Below, in pieces: positions 7,442-15,122 of a stretch of DNA of 64,000 nt (positions within the stretch are counted from its first letter, which is position 1; each line of letters starts with the position of its first letter). The position numbers and the translations under genes were made by a program. Below the pieces are notes generated by a model. The model was not told the DNA's origin, ran no database searches, and saw nothing but the letters and a program-made list of their open reading frames with translations. The DNA lies in assembly GCA_051252415.1 (NCBI GenBank), contig JBPOGA010000011.1:49810-113809 (forward strand). The letters run 5' to 3'. Origin of the DNA: JBPOFY01 sp051252415 (GTDB taxonomy: Bacteria; Verrucomicrobiota; Verrucomicrobiia; Opitutales; Coraliomargaritaceae).

Positions 7442-8737
7442 GTGCACGACGTAAAAGAGAAACCCAGAATGGTCGAAAGGGCCATGCTAATAGGCATCAC
7501 CCTGCCGCAGGACACTGCGGCAAACACACGTAGTCTCGTAGATGAACTCCGTGAGTTGGTCACCACACTCGGGATTGCCCTTGAGCACGAGCGTGTCGTG
7601 CCCATCCGTAAACCACAGGCGAAGTTCCTCGTAGGCTCTGGAAAGGCAGAGGAACTCATCAAAGAAGCACAAGAGCACAACTGCGACGTCATCGTATTCG
7701 ACAATGAGCTCACCCCCGCTCAACAGCGAAATTGGGAAAAGGCGGCCGAGGATAAGATCCTCGTGATTGATCGACAGGAAGTCATTTTAGATATTTTCGG
7801 CAAGCGCGCACAAACTAAAGAAGCTGTGCTTCAGGTTGAATTGGCACGCCTTGAGTATAATTTGCCGCGCCTCAAAAGTGCTTGGACACACCTTAGCCGC
7901 CAACGCGGTGGTGGATCGATGCAACGAGATGCTGGTGAGACTCAACTCGAGCTCGATCAACGTATGGTGCATACGCAAATTTCTCGCGTTAAACGTGAGT
8001 TAGTCACCGTCATCCAGCAACGCCAGGTGCAACGTAAAAAGCGGATGACTGTTCCTGTGCCCACTTGCACAATAGTCGGCTATACGAATGCGGGGAAATC
8101 ATCCCTGCTTAATAAGCTAACAAATTCCAACATTCTTGCAGAAGATAAGCTCTTCGCCACACTCGACCCAACTTCACGCCGTTGCCCTCTACCAAGTGGC
8201 CAACCGCTCGTCGTGACCGACACTGTTGGCTTTGTGCGTAATCTCCCCCACCGTCTCGTGGATGCCTTCAAAGCAACGCTTGAAGAAGCCGTCGTGTCTA
8301 ACTTTTTGATACACGTCCTAGACGTAAATAGCCCAGAAGTTGACGTTCACGCAAAGACGACTCTCGACGTGCTCAATGAGCTCGGAGCTAAAGATAAGAA
8401 GACATTAACAGTCTTTAATAAGATAGACGACATGTGGGATGACAGTGTCATACCCAGCCTTCGAATCAGTTATCCAGACGCACTATTTATCAGTGCACAC
8501 ACTGGCGAAGGCATACCGGAACTGCTCAAGGCTATGGAGGCTATCGTCGAGAGCGAGTTTGCTCAATTACGACTCCTCATCCCCCATGATCGCTATGATC
8601 TTGTAGCACGTCTACACCGTGAAGGTGGCGTACGTAAGGAAGAGGCACGCGATGATGGCACTTATTTAGTAAGTTCAGTGCCCGAGCGTATGCTTACTGT
8701 AGTTGAACCATTTATCCTTAGCAAAGAAGAAGCTTAA
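7442..8737 (+). CDS. hflX: GTPase HflX, ribosome-splitting factor
   Basis: A 431-residue protein from a GTG at 7442; an ATG at 7469 is the alternative (MVERAMLIG). The N-terminal HflX domain (about 14-200) carries the glycine-rich SRQRGGGSMQRDAGETQLELD linker segment. The GTPase domain has G1 GYTNAGKSS (213-221), G3 DTVGFVRNLPH and G4 NKID. HflX binds the 50S subunit and splits stalled ribosomes, especially under heat stress. Its stop codon lies in a TTAA shared with the stop of the convergent gene. It stands alone on its strand. Confidence 0.95.
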   Translation: MHDVKEKPRMVERAMLIGITLPQDTAANTRSLVDELRELVTTLGIALEHERVVPIRKPQAKFLVGSGKAEELIKEAQEHNCDVIVFDNELTPAQQRNWEKAAEDKILVIDRQEVILDIFGKRAQTKEAVLQVELARLEYNLPRLKSAWTHLSRQRGGGSMQRDAGETQLELDQRMVHTQISRVKRELVTVIQQRQVQRKKRMTVPVPTCTIVGYTNAGKSSLLNKLTNSNILAEDKLFATLDPTSRRCPLPSGQPLVVTDTVGFVRNLPHRLVDAFKATLEEAVVSNFLIHVLDVNSPEVDVHAKTTLDVLNELGAKDKKTLTVFNKIDDMWDDSVIPSLRISYPDALFISAHTGEGIPELLKAMEAIVESEFAQLRLLIPHDRYDLVARLHREGGVRKEEARDDGTYLVSSVPERMLTVVEPFILSKEEA

Positions 8738-8756
8738 GAAGCATCTTCTTTGCTAA
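8718..8756. other. Perfect hairpin spanning two convergent stop codons
   Basis: The 13-bp arms TTAGCAAAGAAGA (8718-8730) and TCTTCTTTGCTAA (8744-8756) are exact reverse complements with a 13-nt loop. The loop holds the palindrome TTAA (8734-8737), which supplies the stop of hflX on the plus strand and of the 348-residue protein on the minus strand. Both proteins therefore end in SKEEA or SKEDAS. No T-tract follows, so whether it terminates transcription is uncertain. Confidence 0.7.
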
Positions 8757-9780
8757 CCATGGCACGTAAGTCGTCAATAATCTGACTATCAGTTGAGATT
8801 TGAATCAATTCAACCTCTTCGCCGAGCCCCCAATCAGAAGCCAGAGAAGGCCTAAAGATTGCCAAGGTTAAGTGCAGCAACCAGTGTAGCACACCCTCAG
8901 TCTGAGGATCGTTCAAAAACATCAACTCACGTGCTTGATATGCAGAATCGTGTAAACGAATCGGAAGGCGTGGTTGGCGTCGTGAGAAATAGTGCAGACA
9001 TTCAAAAATTTCTGGAAGCAGCTTAGACTCAATAACACCTGGTAACTCCAACTTCTTTTGACCTAAAAAACGCCCGCGCTTACGGCGACGCTCATGATAT
9101 TCATAGACCATTTGAAGTTCATGACGACTCAATCGATTCAGACAAAAGGACAATGCTTCAGGAAAATGGAATCCACGGTGCCCTAAACGATATGGGAAAT
9201 ACTTGGTAAGCCCCTTCTCATCCCCGTGAGCGAATACATTCTGTAAACTCTTATACGAACCACCGATCCATGCACGATCCGCAAGCCTGTCGAGGAACTC
9301 CATCAAATCCATGAAAGTGACAATCTCTTCGGCAGCGCACAACTCATGTAAATCTGAACCCAGATTTGCCAATCGAACCGGATAATCTTTATACAGATCA
9401 TATTCTTCAACAAAGCGCATACGTTGGCTATATGCCTGTGAATCAATCCCTTCGAAAGAACCCAGATCATCACACTCAGCTTCAAATTGAAAAGTCGACT
9501 CACAGATTTCAACCAACAATGCGATCGTCTTGGTATCTAGTTTCTCAACTGCAATTAATTCCTCAAAAGTAAGATAGATATAACGCGCAACAGTATCCGT
9601 GTTCGCTTTCGAACCAGGGCGCGTCCAACTACGCAAGCCAGTATTCTTAGCAAGCGACGACAGCGTTATATCTTCAAATGGAGAACCTTGCGCTCTAAAC
9701 GCAACTTTGTCCCAACGAGCAGAAAGCGCATCGCTCTTTTCAAGATCGCTGATTTCAGAGTTAAGTTCACTCATCCCCAA
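8734..9780 (-). CDS. Uncharacterised protein, last gene of the pseudokinase-ParA set
   Basis: I do not recognise this 348-residue protein. It is soluble, with no signal peptide or membrane helix, and largely helical. Notable stretches are SARWDKVAFRAQGSPFEDI near the N-terminus, the very basic YEYHERRRKRGRFLGQKKLE around residue 237, and LHWLLHLTLAIFRPSLASDWG near 310. A second possible start is Met3 (9774). It follows parA by 14 bp in the same direction, so co-transcription is likely. A partner, effector or cargo of the ParA protein is one possibility, inferred only from position. Confidence 0.75.
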   Translation of the reverse strand: MGMSELNSEISDLEKSDALSARWDKVAFRAQGSPFEDITLSSLAKNTGLRSWTRPGSKANTDTVARYIYLTFEELIAVEKLDTKTIALLVEICESTFQFEAECDDLGSFEGIDSQAYSQRMRFVEEYDLYKDYPVRLANLGSDLHELCAAEEIVTFMDLMEFLDRLADRAWIGGSYKSLQNVFAHGDEKGLTKYFPYRLGHRGFHFPEALSFCLNRLSRHELQMVYEYHERRRKRGRFLGQKKLELPGVIESKLLPEIFECLHYFSRRQPRLPIRLHDSAYQARELMFLNDPQTEGVLHWLLHLTLAIFRPSLASDWGLGEEVELIQISTDSQIIDDLRAMVSKEDAS

Positions 9781-9794
9781 AATTACTCAGTAAA

Positions 9795-10724
9795 TTAAGA
9801 AGCCACCTTCGAAGAGCTTCCTTCTGGTGATTGAGCAGATGCATTTACATTGTGTGCCATGATTTCTTCCGCGAGATCATCATAATCCTGACCAACACCA
9901 TCGGTCACATCACGACTTTCAACTAAGCAAACTGGCAAACCAAGTGTCACAGCACGACGAACAATCGTCGCATCACGAACACATGCATTGTAAATTTTAG
10001 CCTCATTGGAGACCAAACGCTGCTTCTTGAATTGGTTCAAGCGAAGCTGCATGCGCATCTTGGGCACACCAATATCCACATTTGCTTTGATTGAATTGAA
10101 GATCACACCGGATACACGTGCGAAATTGCCCATTTCAGGAATACGGAAGCCCGCTGCACGACGATAGAACAGCAACAACTTTTCAATCATGAGTGTGAAA
10201 CCGATCAATGAAAGTGCATCTGGATTTGAAGGCACATAAAGCTCATCGGCACTAAAGATACCGAGCTGAGATGCGTTCAAAATATTTGGAGGGCAATCAT
10301 AGAGAATATAATCGTAGTCCGCTTCCACTTCACGAATCTGTTCGTTAAAGATCAGGTAGTGTGGATTTTGCGGATTAATCTTATACTCATTCTCAATATC
10401 GATGAGATTAAATGTCGTCGGGAGAAGGTCGAGCCCAGGGAGCTGCGAGTTACCTTGATTATCACGAACGACATCTTTTACGATAATATCTTTAATGCGG
10501 TCTTCACCTGGATCAAAGATCGAGTAACTTGAGCCGCGTCTTTCCATATTGATTCGATTCCAACGCTCAATACGTAGAAGCCAAATACTGGAGTTAGATT
10601 GCGTATCGAGATCACAAAGTAAGACCTTCTTACCTTTTTTCGCGAGACATGCAGCGATGTTCACGATGAGTGATGTCTTTCCGACACCCCCCTTGTAGTT
10701 GATAAATGCTAGCTTACGAGCCAT
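9795..10724 (-). CDS. ParA/Soj-family ATPase without ParB
   Basis: A P-loop ATPase of the ParA/MinD class, 309 residues. The deviant Walker A KGGVGKTS is at about 11-18, DLDTQSN at about 40-46, and the Walker B-like YDYILYDCPPNILNASQLG at about 137-155. The DALSLIGFTLMIEKLL segment is typical of ParA. ParA proteins dimerise on ATP, bind nucleoid DNA and position plasmids, chromosomes or protein clusters. No parB or parS-like repeat is visible, so this is an orphan ParA of the protein-positioning kind. It lies between two uncharacterised genes (gaps of 48 bp upstream and 14 bp downstream) in the pseudokinase gene set. Confidence 0.9.
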   Translation of the reverse strand: MARKLAFINYKGGVGKTSLIVNIAACLAKKGKKVLLCDLDTQSNSSIWLLRIERWNRINMERRGSSYSIFDPGEDRIKDIIVKDVVRDNQGNSQLPGLDLLPTTFNLIDIENEYKINPQNPHYLIFNEQIREVEADYDYILYDCPPNILNASQLGIFSADELYVPSNPDALSLIGFTLMIEKLLLFYRRAAGFRIPEMGNFARVSGVIFNSIKANVDIGVPKMRMQLRLNQFKKQRLVSNEAKIYNACVRDATIVRRAVTLGLPVCLVESRDVTDGVGQDYDDLAEEIMAHNVNASAQSPEGSSSKVAS

Positions 10725-10772
10725 ATTGATTCCTTTGTTAAATTAAAAAGTAATTGGTAAAGTCGAAATCGA

Positions 10773-11501
10773 TTAGAAACGATTTTCGAAATCGTCGATT
10801 GTTGGTAACTCTTCAGAGAACCCGACAGAAAAATCGCCAAACTCATCGACACCATCATTTGTGCCTGTCTTTGCTGACGGCGCATCTTGGCTAGCCAAGA
10901 TCTTATCAGAGATCGCTTTATCAATATAAAGCTCTGCCCAATAACCGTTCTCTACTTCATACTCATCCGGCACATAGCCATACTTATCGAGAATATCGAG
11001 AATCAAGGACGAGTCTGGAGTCGCACTAAATCCTGACAGCATGCCGCGATCCTCGTGTGCTTGAACTGTTTCATCAACAATAAAAGGAGGCACAATGCCA
11101 TCGTATGCTGGGTGAATTGTGTGCTGCTTTGCCCAACGCTGCCAACGATCACGATCCACGGAACGTTCAGTCTTAGAGAGCGCTTCAAAGTAATAAATCT
11201 TACGACGGCTCAAGCGGCGCACCAATGCACATGCCTTGATGTCCCCGTGTTCGATCTCAAGCCAATCACCACGACGTGGTTCGACCATTGGGTCACGAGT
11301 TTGGGAAATGTCTTCAGGAGCTTCTAGGAAGTCTTTACCACCAGTAAAGCAAAACTTCACATCAGTCTCACCATGCCTGAGAATATCAAGCTTTCCTTTT
11401 TTAATGAGTTCTTCTTGAAACTTTTCAGCATCATCGCGTGAGGATGCCCACATAAATTGTGTGACTGAAGTGGTTACTTTAAATTTACGTTGAATAGACA
11501 T
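10773..11501 (-). CDS. Uncharacterised protein between pseudokinase and ParA
   Basis: I do not recognise this 242-residue protein. There is no signal peptide or membrane segment. The N-terminal half is a compact domain (MSIQRKFKVTTSVTQFMWAS, then GDWLEIEHGDIKACALVRRL), which looks beta-rich and contains a basic SRRKIYYFEALSKTERSVDR stretch. The C-terminal tail from about residue 205 is acidic and probably disordered, ending DEFGDFSVGFSEELPTIDDF-ENRF. Acidic or aromatic tails of this kind often serve as docking peptides, so it may bridge the pseudokinase and ParA. It is 48 bp upstream of parA and 49 bp downstream of the pseudokinase gene. Confidence 0.75.
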   Translation of the reverse strand: MSIQRKFKVTTSVTQFMWASSRDDAEKFQEELIKKGKLDILRHGETDVKFCFTGGKDFLEAPEDISQTRDPMVEPRRGDWLEIEHGDIKACALVRRLSRRKIYYFEALSKTERSVDRDRWQRWAKQHTIHPAYDGIVPPFIVDETVQAHEDRGMLSGFSATPDSSLILDILDKYGYVPDEYEVENGYWAELYIDKAISDKILASQDAPSAKTGTNDGVDEFGDFSVGFSEELPTIDDFENRF

Positions 11502-11550
11502 AGCTGGTATTGGTTAGATTATTTTTTTAAATAATGGGTAGATAAAGAGA

Positions 11551-12495
11551 TTAACTAGCTGCTTGTTGTTGTTCTGAATCATCTTCCTCTGAAGCAGCTA
11601 GGCCAGGAATTGACTGAAGCATCTCTGATGCCGACTCGAAACGATCTTCAGGATTGTAGGCAATCGCCTTTTCCATCCAAGCGTCCCAACGAGGGTTGAT
11701 GCCATTGACGGCATTCGTTGGCCTATCCAAGGATAAGCTATGTCGACCAGTCAGCATACGATATGTCATCAAGCCAACTGAATAAATATTGCTGGATACA
11801 TCTGGACTACTACCTGCGCGTTGCTCTGGGCTGTAATATTCAAACGCACTCAAAAGTGACGGTAGCGCGCGGCTAAAGCCTGGTAATGGCTCAAATGGTG
11901 TTGGCTCCATCAATACATCTTTACGTAACAGATGAAAATCATCCCATGCGTGGCCAATCAATTCCGTGACGCCTAGCTCAGCAATCTTAACACCTTCCTC
12001 TGCAATCATTACATTCGAAGGCTTTAAATTAGCATGAATGACGCCCTGTGAATGTGCGTGATCAAGCCCCAGAAGAAGGTAATACAAATAGTATGAAATC
12101 TCCTCTTCACTCATTGGACCTTTATTATTGCGCATCAAATCCTCCAAAGTGCGAAGACGCTGTTTCTCGGCGGTCATCTCACCATCGATCAATTCCATAC
12201 GTAACCAATAGAACATGTCTTCCTCACCCAAATCATCTACACGAACAATATTAGGGTGCTCGAGCTTCGTTTGAATACGTGCTGCTTGCTTAAAGGCTTC
12301 GTCCGCTTCATCACCAGAGAAACCTTTGGGAATCACCTTAACGGCAAATTCTTTACCCAAGATGTCATGCTGCGCGATATAAACCTCACCAATCGCACCT
12401 TTGCCAACAAAACTCGCGATATGTAAATTGCCCAAGGTCATGCCTGGTTGTAGCGAGCTAAGCTCGTCGGTGAATCCCATTCCTGAAATGTCCAT
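11551..12495 (-). CDS. Ser/Thr protein pseudokinase
   Basis: A Hanks-type kinase fold of 314 residues, essentially only the kinase domain plus an acidic tail (EEDDSEQQQAAS). The Gly loop GKGAIGEVY (31-39) and AVK lysine (K53) are present. The alpha-C Glu position is Ala71. The catalytic loop reads HANLKPSN (154-161) instead of HRDLKPxN, so the catalytic Asp is Asn156. The DFG motif reads ELG (173-175), so the metal-binding Asp is Glu173. The APE region is YYSPEQR. Phosphotransfer is therefore unlikely; nucleotide binding or scaffolding is more plausible. There is no membrane helix or sensor domain. It is the second gene of a five-gene run. Confidence 0.88.
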   Translation of the reverse strand: MDISGMGFTDELSSLQPGMTLGNLHIASFVGKGAIGEVYIAQHDILGKEFAVKVIPKGFSGDEADEAFKQAARIQTKLEHPNIVRVDDLGEEDMFYWLRMELIDGEMTAEKQRLRTLEDLMRNNKGPMSEEEISYYLYYLLLGLDHAHSQGVIHANLKPSNVMIAEEGVKIAELGVTELIGHAWDDFHLLRKDVLMEPTPFEPLPGFSRALPSLLSAFEYYSPEQRAGSSPDVSSNIYSVGLMTYRMLTGRHSLSLDRPTNAVNGINPRWDAWMEKAIAYNPEDRFESASEMLQSIPGLAASEEDDSEQQQAAS

Positions 12496-12548
12496 AATGT
12501 ATTAGGGTTATTTGTAAAGTAGCTGTATGATACTAAATTGAAGCGTTT

Positions 12549-13265
12549 TTAGAAACGTTTCTTAGGCTTTGACGGTGCTTTGATTTGAGTCGGCGCATTA
12601 GGCGCGAGGGGCGTAGACTTTCGACCACCAGGCTTTTTAGGGGCCGATGGACGCGAGTTCAACGCTGAGCGATTTGAAGGCTTTGACACTGTAGCGACAC
12701 TCACAGCTGCTGGCTTATTAGACGCAACTGCTGGCTGATTCGACGCAGCTGTAGGCTGAGAAATTTCAGAAGTTGGTATAGGATCGATACCGCCCTCTTT
12801 CTTAAGAAACTCAACAACGGGATCTTCTTGAACTTCCGGTTTGTTGGATGCAGCACCAACAACAGTTTTAGCATTTAAACTTTTACGAATGAAAATAAAT
12901 GCGACTACGCCAACCACTACCAAAGCAATAATAATCCCAATGATCATTGAAGGTGCGCCCTCTACTTCAGCCGGTGCACTTACTGGAGTAACCTCTGTAG
13001 CGACAGTCTCTGTAGCAGTTTCAGCAACGACTACTTTTGGTAAATCGATAATAGAAGTGTTTGCTGTTTTCTCCTCGACATTAGGGAACAGACTCTTAAC
13101 TTCACTCGACTCTACAGCTGTTCCATCTGCTTCGTTGACTCTAGTCAACAAACTGACAGGTTCCTGCTTCTCGGGCTTAATCGGCGTCAGCAATGAAGTC
13201 ATTTTTACCGGCTCCTGCTCTCCTGCAGGATTGATCGGTGTGAGCAATGAATTTTTTTGAGGCAT
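12549..13265 (-). CDS. Single-pass membrane protein with SLLTP repeats
   Basis: A 238-residue protein starting MPQKNSLLTPINP at 13265; an in-frame start at 13331 would add 22 residues that look non-native. The N-terminal region has three repeats of a short motif: SLLTPINP (6-13), SLLTPIKP (24-31) and SLLTRV (38-43), with QEPV after the first two. One transmembrane helix lies at about 107-127 (MIIGIIIALVVVGVVAFIFI). The C-terminal tail (about 185-238) is Ser/Pro/Lys-rich, basic and disordered, ending KAPSKPKKRF. It is the first gene of the pseudokinase-ParA set and could be its membrane anchor. Family unknown. Confidence 0.72.
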   Translation of the reverse strand: MPQKNSLLTPINPAGEQEPVKMTSLLTPIKPEKQEPVSLLTRVNEADGTAVESSEVKSLFPNVEEKTANTSIIDLPKVVVAETATETVATEVTPVSAPAEVEGAPSMIIGIIIALVVVGVVAFIFIRKSLNAKTVVGAASNKPEVQEDPVVEFLKKEGGIDPIPTSEISQPTAASNQPAVASNKPAAVSVATVSKPSNRSALNSRPSAPKKPGGRKSTPLAPNAPTQIKAPSKPKKRF

Positions 13266-13559
13266 AATTCGCTTTGAACGGCTTAGATAAGGGATTTGGT
13301 ATGCTACTGTTATGGCGCAACGACCATGCACAGGTAAAGTAGTAAATCTGAAATTATCAAGTTTTTACACTTTCTTAAAAATATCACGTATTTTGGATCG
13401 GAAAAATACACTATATCTAGTGCCAAACCTCAACTTAAACACTACTCAAAACACACAAGATACCGCAAGCATTTATGGATTAGATACTTACACTGAAATA
13501 AGATAGATGGATCTAGATTATTCAAATTAAGGAAAAGCCAGAAATACTTACGTAATTCG

Positions 13560-14105
13560 ATGGACAAACCGATACGAAAGAAACAGGGGGAGGCTCTCAT
13601 ATTAACGCTTTGGGGAGCATTATTCATGAAATGCTTCACGCTTGAGTATTTAGTCCAACACTACGCTGTAGCGGTCAATTCCACCTTTTATGTATGGGCC
13701 TTATCGATATTTATGGCCACCGTCGCCACATTCATCTATCTGGCGCCAAGCCTTAATTCCAAAAATTCTATTAAGTGCATTTCGCCCCACGTGTCGCTTT
13801 GGCTGGCCAACGGTATAATTATAATAGCCTTATTCGCACTAAGCACACAGACCGATGCAATTAATCTAATTGTGGCACTCGCCACAATGCTTGGCCTTAC
13901 ATACTGCCTGCAAGGCCTTCTCTTAAAACAAATCAGAAGTCTTGCTATCGGCCTATGCTGGTGGGTCAGTGCGGCAGTTTTATTTCGAACCTCCGCACCA
14001 CTGACATTGCTGATCTTTGCAATTAGCATACTCACACTTCATGTTCTACCCAACCTGTTTACATACTTCTCCTGTCGGAAGGCTCAAAAAACAATAGCAC
14101 CATAG
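13560..14105 (+). CDS. Small polytopic membrane protein
   Basis: A 181-residue protein with about five predicted hydrophobic helices (for example WALSIFMATVATFIYLA, SLWLANGIIIIALFAL, LIVALATMLGLTYCL, LTLLIFAISILTLHVLP). There is no signature motif that I recognise. It lies divergent from the pseudokinase set and 66 bp upstream of the uracil-DNA glycosylase gene on the same strand. The 294 bp before it carry no other gene. Function unknown. Confidence 0.62.
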   Translation: MDKPIRKKQGEALILTLWGALFMKCFTLEYLVQHYAVAVNSTFYVWALSIFMATVATFIYLAPSLNSKNSIKCISPHVSLWLANGIIIIALFALSTQTDAINLIVALATMLGLTYCLQGLLLKQIRSLAIGLCWWVSAAVLFRTSAPLTLLIFAISILTLHVLPNLFTYFSCRKAQKTIAP

Positions 14106-14171
14106 AATATCTGTAAACTCACCTGAAAACTATCTCGACGGATTCAATGAGCAGGCTCAAGTTTAAGCAAC

Positions 14172-15071
14172 ATGCCTGAAGGACTTGATGCGATTTACGA
14201 TGAACTCCGACGCCTCCAAAAAAAAGGCGTGGACCGTGTCTACGTGGATGATGCCACCCAAGCGCTCTTAAAACCAATACCTAAGCAAGCTGAGCCATTG
14301 CCAGCCAAGGGTGCGCCGCAAGAGCATGCGAATCTTGCCGAATTGGTAAAGAAAGCACCGACCCCGAAAACCAAAGCACCCACTCCTGCAAAGAAACAGA
14401 TAATTGAGCCCCTCCCAGAAGCGCCGGCACTCAGCATTCCCGACGGCGACTCGGCAACGCAAATGAAGTGGCTACAAGGCCAGATCATGGGCTGCTCTAC
14501 ATGCAAGGAACGCAAAGGGAAGGACGAACAGATCGTATTGGGTAATGGATCATTGGATGCGGACATTTTGTTCTGCGGCGAAGCTCCGGGAACCGATGAA
14601 GCGGCAATTGGTAAACCATTCGTTGGCAACGCAGGCCAGTTCCTCGACAAGATCATCAAAGCAATGGGACTTTCCAGAGAGACCGTCTACTGCACGAATC
14701 TACTCAAGTGGCGGCCCGAAAACGATAAGCCTTACGGCAATCGCCCGCCGGAACCGGAGGAAATGGCATTCTGCCTGCCCTACTTCGAAGCCGAATGCAC
14801 TATAGTAAAGCCGAAGACAATCATTGCATTAGGCAACCACGCGGTCAACGGCCTGCTCGGCCAAGATCCATCACGCAAGTTCGGCAGCGTGCGCGGCACA
14901 TGGGCGAGCTTTCAGGATGTGCCCGTCATGATTACTTTCCACCCCTCGTATCTACTACGCAATAACACCAACAAAACCAAGCGTATCGCGTGGGAAGACT
15001 TATTGAAAGCGATGGAAAAAGTCGGACTTCCAATTAGTGAAAAGCAACGCGGCTTCTTTCTTTCAAAATAA
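14172..15071 (+). CDS. Family 4 uracil-DNA glycosylase ([4Fe-4S])
   Basis: This enzyme removes uracil from DNA to start base excision repair. The protein has 299 residues. Residues 1-95 are a Pro/Lys/Ala-rich linker. The core carries GCSTCKERKG (first Fe-S cysteines, about 107-110), LFCGEAPGTDEAAIGKPFVG (water-activating and uracil-binding motif 1), the YCTNLLKWRP cysteine segment and the C-terminal ITFHPSYLLRN (motif 2 with catalytic His). Family 4 enzymes keep an Fe-S cluster held by four cysteines; CSTC, CTNLL and CLPYFEAEC supply candidates. A terminator hairpin overlaps the stop. Confidence 0.88.
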   Translation: MPEGLDAIYDELRRLQKKGVDRVYVDDATQALLKPIPKQAEPLPAKGAPQEHANLAELVKKAPTPKTKAPTPAKKQIIEPLPEAPALSIPDGDSATQMKWLQGQIMGCSTCKERKGKDEQIVLGNGSLDADILFCGEAPGTDEAAIGKPFVGNAGQFLDKIIKAMGLSRETVYCTNLLKWRPENDKPYGNRPPEPEEMAFCLPYFEAECTIVKPKTIIALGNHAVNGLLGQDPSRKFGSVRGTWASFQDVPVMITFHPSYLLRNNTNKTKRIAWEDLLKAMEKVGLPISEKQRGFFLSK

Positions 15072-15100
15072 AAAGCCGCAGCGTAATCGCTGCGGCTTTT
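15071..15100. terminator. Bidirectional terminator between udg and clpC
   Basis: A perfect 13-bp stem, AAAAGCCGCAGCG (15071-15083) with CGCTGCGGCTTTT (15088-15100), has a TAAT loop. A-run and T-run ends on both strands suit termination of the two convergent genes. Confidence 0.88.
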
Positions 15101-15122
15101 GTAAAACAATAGAACGTACTCC

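Noticed and set aside
9795..10724. Plasmid partition locus
   Set aside because: ParA is present but no ParB, parS-like repeats or replication genes; neighbours are chromosomal housekeeping genes.
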